Part shown: piece by piece, positions 5,153 through 7,931 of the stretch
Layout: every line of letters starts with the position of its first letter
Numbering within the stretch: position 1 is the stretch's first letter
Origin: Weeksellaceae bacterium
GTDB taxonomy: Bacteria; Bacteroidota; Bacteroidia; Flavobacteriales; Weeksellaceae
Length of the DNA stretch: 7,931 nucleotides
NCBI GenBank assembly: GCA_028694715.1
Contig: JAQVKJ010000047.1
Coordinates: forward strand, 1 to 7,931
Direction: 5' to 3'
Translations under genes and position numbers: made by a program
Notes under the pieces: generated by a model
The model's database searches: none
What the model was told of the DNA's origin: nothing
What the model saw: only the letters and a program-made list of their open reading frames with translations

Positions 5153-6625
5153 TTAGGATTCTTCAAAAAATATAAGGATACGGGTTCCGGCTGCATTGTT
5201 TTCAGAATCGGTCAGGTCATAGGTTTTGTAATGATAATTTAAACTGTTCTGTTTGTTAAATATATCCAGCCTTTCTTGCACCAATTTGAGACCCAGGGAA
5301 TTGCGTTTCAGGGTTCTATTGATTTGTGATTCTTGTGAAAGTTTTCTGCCGATACCGTTGTCCTCAATTTTCATAAAACAATTTTCATTTTCCTTTGAAA
5401 CCTGAATGATGATTTTCTTTTGTCCATCTGATTTCAACATAAGCCCGTGCCAAATTGCGTTTTCAACAAAGGGTTGTAACAGCATTGGCGGGATTTTAAT
5501 TGACTTCAAATCCACTTCCGGGTCGGTTGAAAATACGATGTTAATCTCTGAATTGAATCGAATATTTTCTATGGAAAGATATAGTTTAAGAATTTCAAGT
5601 TCTTCTTCAAGTGTATAGAATTCCACACGATAGCTGTCAAGCATTTTTCGGATAAGTTTTGAGAATTTATTCAGGTAATAAACCGCTTTTTTCTTGTCAT
5701 TGTCAATCAGAAAAACTTTGACCGAAGTGAGTGCATTGAATATGAAGTGAGGGTTCATCTGATTCTTTAACAATTCGAGCTGTAGTCTGTGAATCTCATT
5801 GTTGAAATCCGATTCGATTTTTGCCAGTCTGACTTTTTCAGCATGCCTGGTCATTTCAAGAATCTCTTTTTCTTTGATTTTTAATTCTTTTTGGAGGATT
5901 CCATATTGATTACTGCGAATTCGTACATTCTCCCTAAAATGAAAAATCATTTTGTTGTACCAATCTTTGACTTTGATGGACAGCCCAATGGAAAAGGCAA
6001 TGTTCTCAAAAATTAACCCCACAAAAAAGTAGGCAATGGGTGCTTTCATTCCTTGTGGATTCATTGTATGATAAAGAGCCATCAGCGCAAATCCAATAAA
6101 AAGCAGACTACCCACAACGATGTAATATTTGAGCTTCCCTCTGATTCTGAGTATCTTTGTTACCGTTATTAGTGCAAGTCCAAGAATCACCGGAATGTAT
6201 CCAAAGATGAAAAATGAAATGTAAAACCCAGACTTGTTGGCTGTTATGCTGTATGTCAACAATATAAAAGCGATTGCAATAATTAGGTTTATGATGATTT
6301 TTAAATATCTGACAAAAACCGGTGCCAATACATTTAACTTCAGAAAATGGATAACAAAATGAAAGTAAAAATGATAAAAAATCACTTGTAAGAAATAACT
6401 CAAAGGCAGGTATCTGGAGGTATAAAATTTGCTGATAATTTCTAATTCGTAAATCTCAGGAGTTTTGGTTATGACATAGATGAGTGCAAACGACGAAAAC
6501 AAACCGTAATAGAGAAAGCTTCTTTCACCCGACTGAAAATATACCAGCCAACCAAGCAATGTGAGAATGGAGAGGGCGCCCAGCAGAAAATGCCAAGCAA
6601 AAATGTAGAAAGAAACTTCGGTCAT
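5153..6625 (-). CDS. 7TM membrane histidine kinase, LytS/YehU (His_kinase) family
   Basis: A complete 490-residue sensor kinase. Seven hydrophobic segments can be counted in the first 218 residues (about 7-30, 37-52, 74-95, 108-128, 134-153, 167-186, 196-218), as in the 7TMR-DISM membrane module. A charged, coiled-coil-like linker (about 240-290) leads to the phosphoacceptor motif KNQMNPHFIFNAL, with His293 the expected phosphorylation site of this kinase class. The ATPase domain follows: PFVENAIWHG (385-394, N box), EDNGIGRK (421-428, G1 box) and NSLGLKLVQERL (442-453, G2 region). It should autophosphorylate and pass phosphate to the LytTR regulator encoded just upstream. The ATG lies one base after the regulator's TAA (TAATATG), so the two are probably translationally coupled. 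Many 7TMR-DISM kinases carry a signal peptide and a large periplasmic sensor domain before the first helix; here the protein enters the membrane almost at once, so the stimulus is probably sensed by the helices or short loops. Confidence 0.92.
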   Translation of the reverse strand: MTEVSFYIFAWHFLLGALSILTLLGWLVYFQSGERSFLYYGLFSSFALIYVITKTPEIYELEIISKFYTSRYLPLSYFLQVIFYHFYFHFVIHFLKLNVLAPVFVRYLKIIINLIIAIAFILLTYSITANKSGFYISFFIFGYIPVILGLALITVTKILRIRGKLKYYIVVGSLLFIGFALMALYHTMNPQGMKAPIAYFFVGLIFENIAFSIGLSIKVKDWYNKMIFHFRENVRIRSNQYGILQKELKIKEKEILEMTRHAEKVRLAKIESDFNNEIHRLQLELLKNQMNPHFIFNALTSVKVFLIDNDKKKAVYYLNKFSKLIRKMLDSYRVEFYTLEEELEILKLYLSIENIRFNSEINIVFSTDPEVDLKSIKIPPMLLQPFVENAIWHGLMLKSDGQKKIIIQVSKENENCFMKIEDNGIGRKLSQESQINRTLKRNSLGLKLVQERLDIFNKQNSLNYHYKTYDLTDSENNAAGTRILIFFEES

Positions 6626-6626
6626 A

Positions 6627-7340
6627 TTAAAAAATGTCTAAAAAAGTATTTCTTTTGTTTCTGGACACTGGAATTTTTTTGTTGTTCTCAAGTACTACAT
6701 AATTGTCGGTCTTGATAAACTCTTTGACCGTTTCCACATTGATAATATATGAATTGTGAACCCTGAAGAAAATCTCTTCAGGAAGTATTTCCTGTATTTC
6801 TTTGATTTTTTTTGTAACATAAATCAGCTCACCACATTTCAGAAAAATTTTGGTATAATTGCCATCTCCTTCACAATATATAATGTTTTTTGGTTCCACA
6901 TAAAGAATCTTCCCATTGGTTGAAATGGGGATTTTGGAATTGAAACCGCTGACCTGGACAGGACGGATTTGATTTTCCTGATTGATTTTATTTTTGATTT
7001 TGTCCAGTGTCATGGTCAGATCCTCAGTGTCTATAGGCTTCAGCAAATAGTCCATGGCTTCCTCTTTGATGGCCTGAATGGCATACTGGGTATAAGCAGT
7101 TACGATTACTGTAAGAAAATCACGACAGCCAAAAGACCGCAGAAATTGAAGACCGTCCATCTGAGGCATCTCAATATCCACAAACACACAATCCACTTCG
7201 TTTTTTCTGATATAAGGAATCGCATCCTCGGGGTTGGTAAAGGTAGCGATGATTTCAAAATCTTTGCTAAAGTTCTGGATTTCCCATTCCAGACTTTTCA
7301 GTGCATTGACTTCATCATCTACTAATACAAGCTTAATCAT
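6627..7340 (-). CDS. LytTR family response regulator
   Basis: A complete 237-residue protein and the first gene of the two-gene operon with the 7TM kinase. The receiver domain (about 3-118) has the acidic pair Asp8-Asp9 in LVDDE, phosphoacceptor Asp55 in VFVDIEMPQMDG, the switch residue Thr81 in VTAY, and Lys101 in LLKPID. After a linker, residues about 138-235 form a LytTR DNA-binding domain, recognisable from GKILYVEPKNIIYCEGDGNY, FFRVHNSYIINVETVKEF and KKIPVSRNKRNTFL. Such domains bind two direct half-sites one or two helical turns apart, and a tandem repeat of that kind lies 75-107 bp upstream of the start. No full consensus promoter is visible: TAATTTTA (7369 to 7362) is one base from the -7 box but lacks a good -33 partner. 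E. coli relatives are BtsR and YpdB; the target genes here are unknown, with the operon itself, the divergent dehydrogenase gene and the region past the kinase as candidates. Confidence 0.93.
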   Translation of the reverse strand: MIKLVLVDDEVNALKSLEWEIQNFSKDFEIIATFTNPEDAIPYIRKNEVDCVFVDIEMPQMDGLQFLRSFGCRDFLTVIVTAYTQYAIQAIKEEAMDYLLKPIDTEDLTMTLDKIKNKINQENQIRPVQVSGFNSKIPISTNGKILYVEPKNIIYCEGDGNYTKIFLKCGELIYVTKKIKEIQEILPEEIFFRVHNSYIINVETVKEFIKTDNYVVLENNKKIPVSRNKRNTFLDIF

Positions 7341-7535
7341 GGCAGTTTTGATATAAATTCCTAAAATTATAAAATAAAAAATTAACCTTTCCTATTTATT
7401 TATAATAAAGACTTCATTATTGTATAGTTGGAGAAATTTATTGTATCAATCTTAATAATGATTTATTTTTTTGCCAAAAACATAAATCAAAACAATTTTT
7501 TTTTAAATTTATAAACCTTTAAAAATGACTGCACT
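7341..7535. other. Divergent control region between the LytTR operon and the dehydrogenase gene
   Basis: These 195 bp are very AT-rich and contain the starts of two outward-facing genes. Besides the tandem direct repeat at 7415-7447 I see no full promoter. The best -7 candidates are TAATTTTA (7369 to 7362, minus) and TAAATTTA (7504-7511, plus), each with a final A instead of G and neither with a well-spaced TTTG. Weak consensus boxes would be compatible with promoters that need an activator, though this is inference. Confidence 0.4.
7415..7447 (-). promoter_or_regulatory. Putative LytTR-type tandem binding site A, upstream of the regulator operon
   Basis: TTATTGTAT occurs twice without mismatch, at 7417-7425 and 7438-7446, separated by 12 bp, so the copies repeat every 21 bp on the same face of the helix. 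Two 8-10 bp direct repeats with this period are the known architecture of LytTR sites (AgrA, ComE, BtsR, YpdB). Read in the direction of the regulator gene the halves are ATACAATAA. The element is 75 bp upstream of the regulator ATG and 88 bp upstream of the divergent dehydrogenase ATG, and it shares 25 of 33 positions with the element past the kinase gene. Confidence 0.5.
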
Positions 7536-7931
7536 ATGTTACGAATTATTTTCTTTGTCTCAACCTTGCTCCTGACTTCATGCTCCAATGCCCAAGAAAT
7601 ATCAATAGAACTCTTTGTACAAGGGCTCAGCTCGCCCGTGGACATGGCCCATGCAGGTGATGACCGTATCTTTATAGTCGAGCAATCCGGAAAAATAAAA
7701 ATTGTCAACCCAGATGGAAGTGTCAATACAGAGCCTTTTCTCGACCTGTCTTCACTGATTTCAACCGGAGGTGAAAGAGGACTATTGGGACTTGCATTTG
7801 CGCCCGACTACGATGAAACCGGCAGATTTTATGTGAATTACACCAATCTCTCGGGAGATACTGTCATTGAGAGATACCATGTCAGCGGAAATCCCGATAT
7901 AGCGGACGAAACCGGTACCGGATTGTTGACC
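7536..7931 (+). CDS. PQQ-dependent sugar/aldose dehydrogenase (GSDH family), lipoprotein, N-terminal part
   Basis: The frame runs from ATG at 7536 to the right edge, 132 residues with no stop, so only the first part of a normally larger protein (typically 350 residues or more) is seen. The signal sequence MLRIIFFVSTLLLTSC has a good lipobox (L13-T14-S15-C16). Cleavage after SNA by signal peptidase I is the alternative. The mature part matches the first blades of the soluble PQQ glucose/aldose dehydrogenase (YliI-like, glucose/sorbosone dehydrogenase) propeller: LSSPVDMAHAGDDRIFIVEQSGKI (about 31-54), PFLDLSS, then GERGLLGLAFAPDYDETGRF (79-98), the family's most recognisable motif. The family oxidises sugars or other aldoses outside the cytoplasm using PQQ. 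The catalytic His and PQQ-contact residues lie beyond the window, so activity cannot be judged; some Bacteroidota members also carry a C-terminal type IX sorting domain. An ATG at 7525 is out of frame and not used. Confidence 0.88.
   Translation, partial: MLRIIFFVSTLLLTSCSNAQEISIELFVQGLSSPVDMAHAGDDRIFIVEQSGKIKIVNPDGSVNTEPFLDLSSLISTGGERGLLGLAFAPDYDETGRFYVNYTNLSGDTVIERYHVSGNPDIADETGTGLLT

Noticed and set aside
6969..7325. A 118-codon plus-strand ORF opposite the response regulator
   Set aside because: It lies wholly antisense to the conserved receiver domain, whose catalytic residues are all in place; it is a shadow frame.
5111..7447. Reading the two related 33-bp elements as target or end repeats of a mobile element carrying the two-component operon
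   Set aside because: The copies are direct and imperfect, no transposase or integrase lies between them, and the internal 21-bp period fits a regulator site better. Kept only as an alternative under the findings.
7487..7726. A 79-codon minus-strand ORF near the right edge
   Set aside because: It is antisense to the start of the PQQ dehydrogenase gene, which has a signal peptide and family motifs.

Overview
The window looks like a piece of a Bacteroidota chromosome, most likely from the Flavobacteriia or a neighbouring class. The grounds are AT-rich intergenic DNA, promoter elements of the Bacteroidota type (TTTG / about 19 bp / TAnnTTTG), a near absence of Shine-Dalgarno sequences, a DUF4294 protein, a lipoprotein with a CRDD-type export signal, and a 7TM/LytS-type kinase paired with a LytTR regulator. 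No rRNA, tRNA, CRISPR array, transposase or prophage gene is visible. Assignments rest on motifs read by eye, not on database searches.

Layout, left to right. (1) A DUF4294 secreted protein on the minus strand runs off the left edge (1-563). It is transcribed divergently from an M42 metallo-aminopeptidase on the plus strand (622-1707). (2) After a short convergent gap comes a minus-strand surface lipoprotein with a beta-helix fold (1896-3269). It diverges from a GTG-started GT4-type glycosyltransferase (3400-4695), with well-formed back-to-back promoters between them. (3) The glycosyltransferase ends in a strong bidirectional terminator (4714-4746). About 400 bp without a recognised gene follow, holding a long hairpin (4989-5032). 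(4) A minus-strand operon encodes a LytTR response regulator (6627-7340) and then a 7TM LytS-family histidine kinase (5153-6625), with one base between the genes. (5) A divergent plus-strand gene for a PQQ-type sugar/aldose dehydrogenase lipoprotein starts at 7536 and runs off the right edge.

The most unusual signal is a pair of related 33-bp elements that flank the two-component operon: 7415-7447, upstream of the regulator, and 5111-5143, just past the kinase stop codon. They agree at 25 of 33 positions, and each contains a direct repeat with a 21-bp period, the geometry known for LytTR binding sites. One could be an autoregulatory or divergent-gene operator. The other points into the gene-free stretch, which holds the hairpin and ends at a terminator whose U8 tract lies on the minus strand. 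This suggests, as inference only, a regulated small RNA or long 3' UTR. A 26-codon ORF begins one base after the kinase stop and overlaps the second element.

The other genes look like ordinary envelope and housekeeping functions: peptide processing, a surface lipoprotein, glycan synthesis and periplasmic or outer-membrane sugar oxidation.
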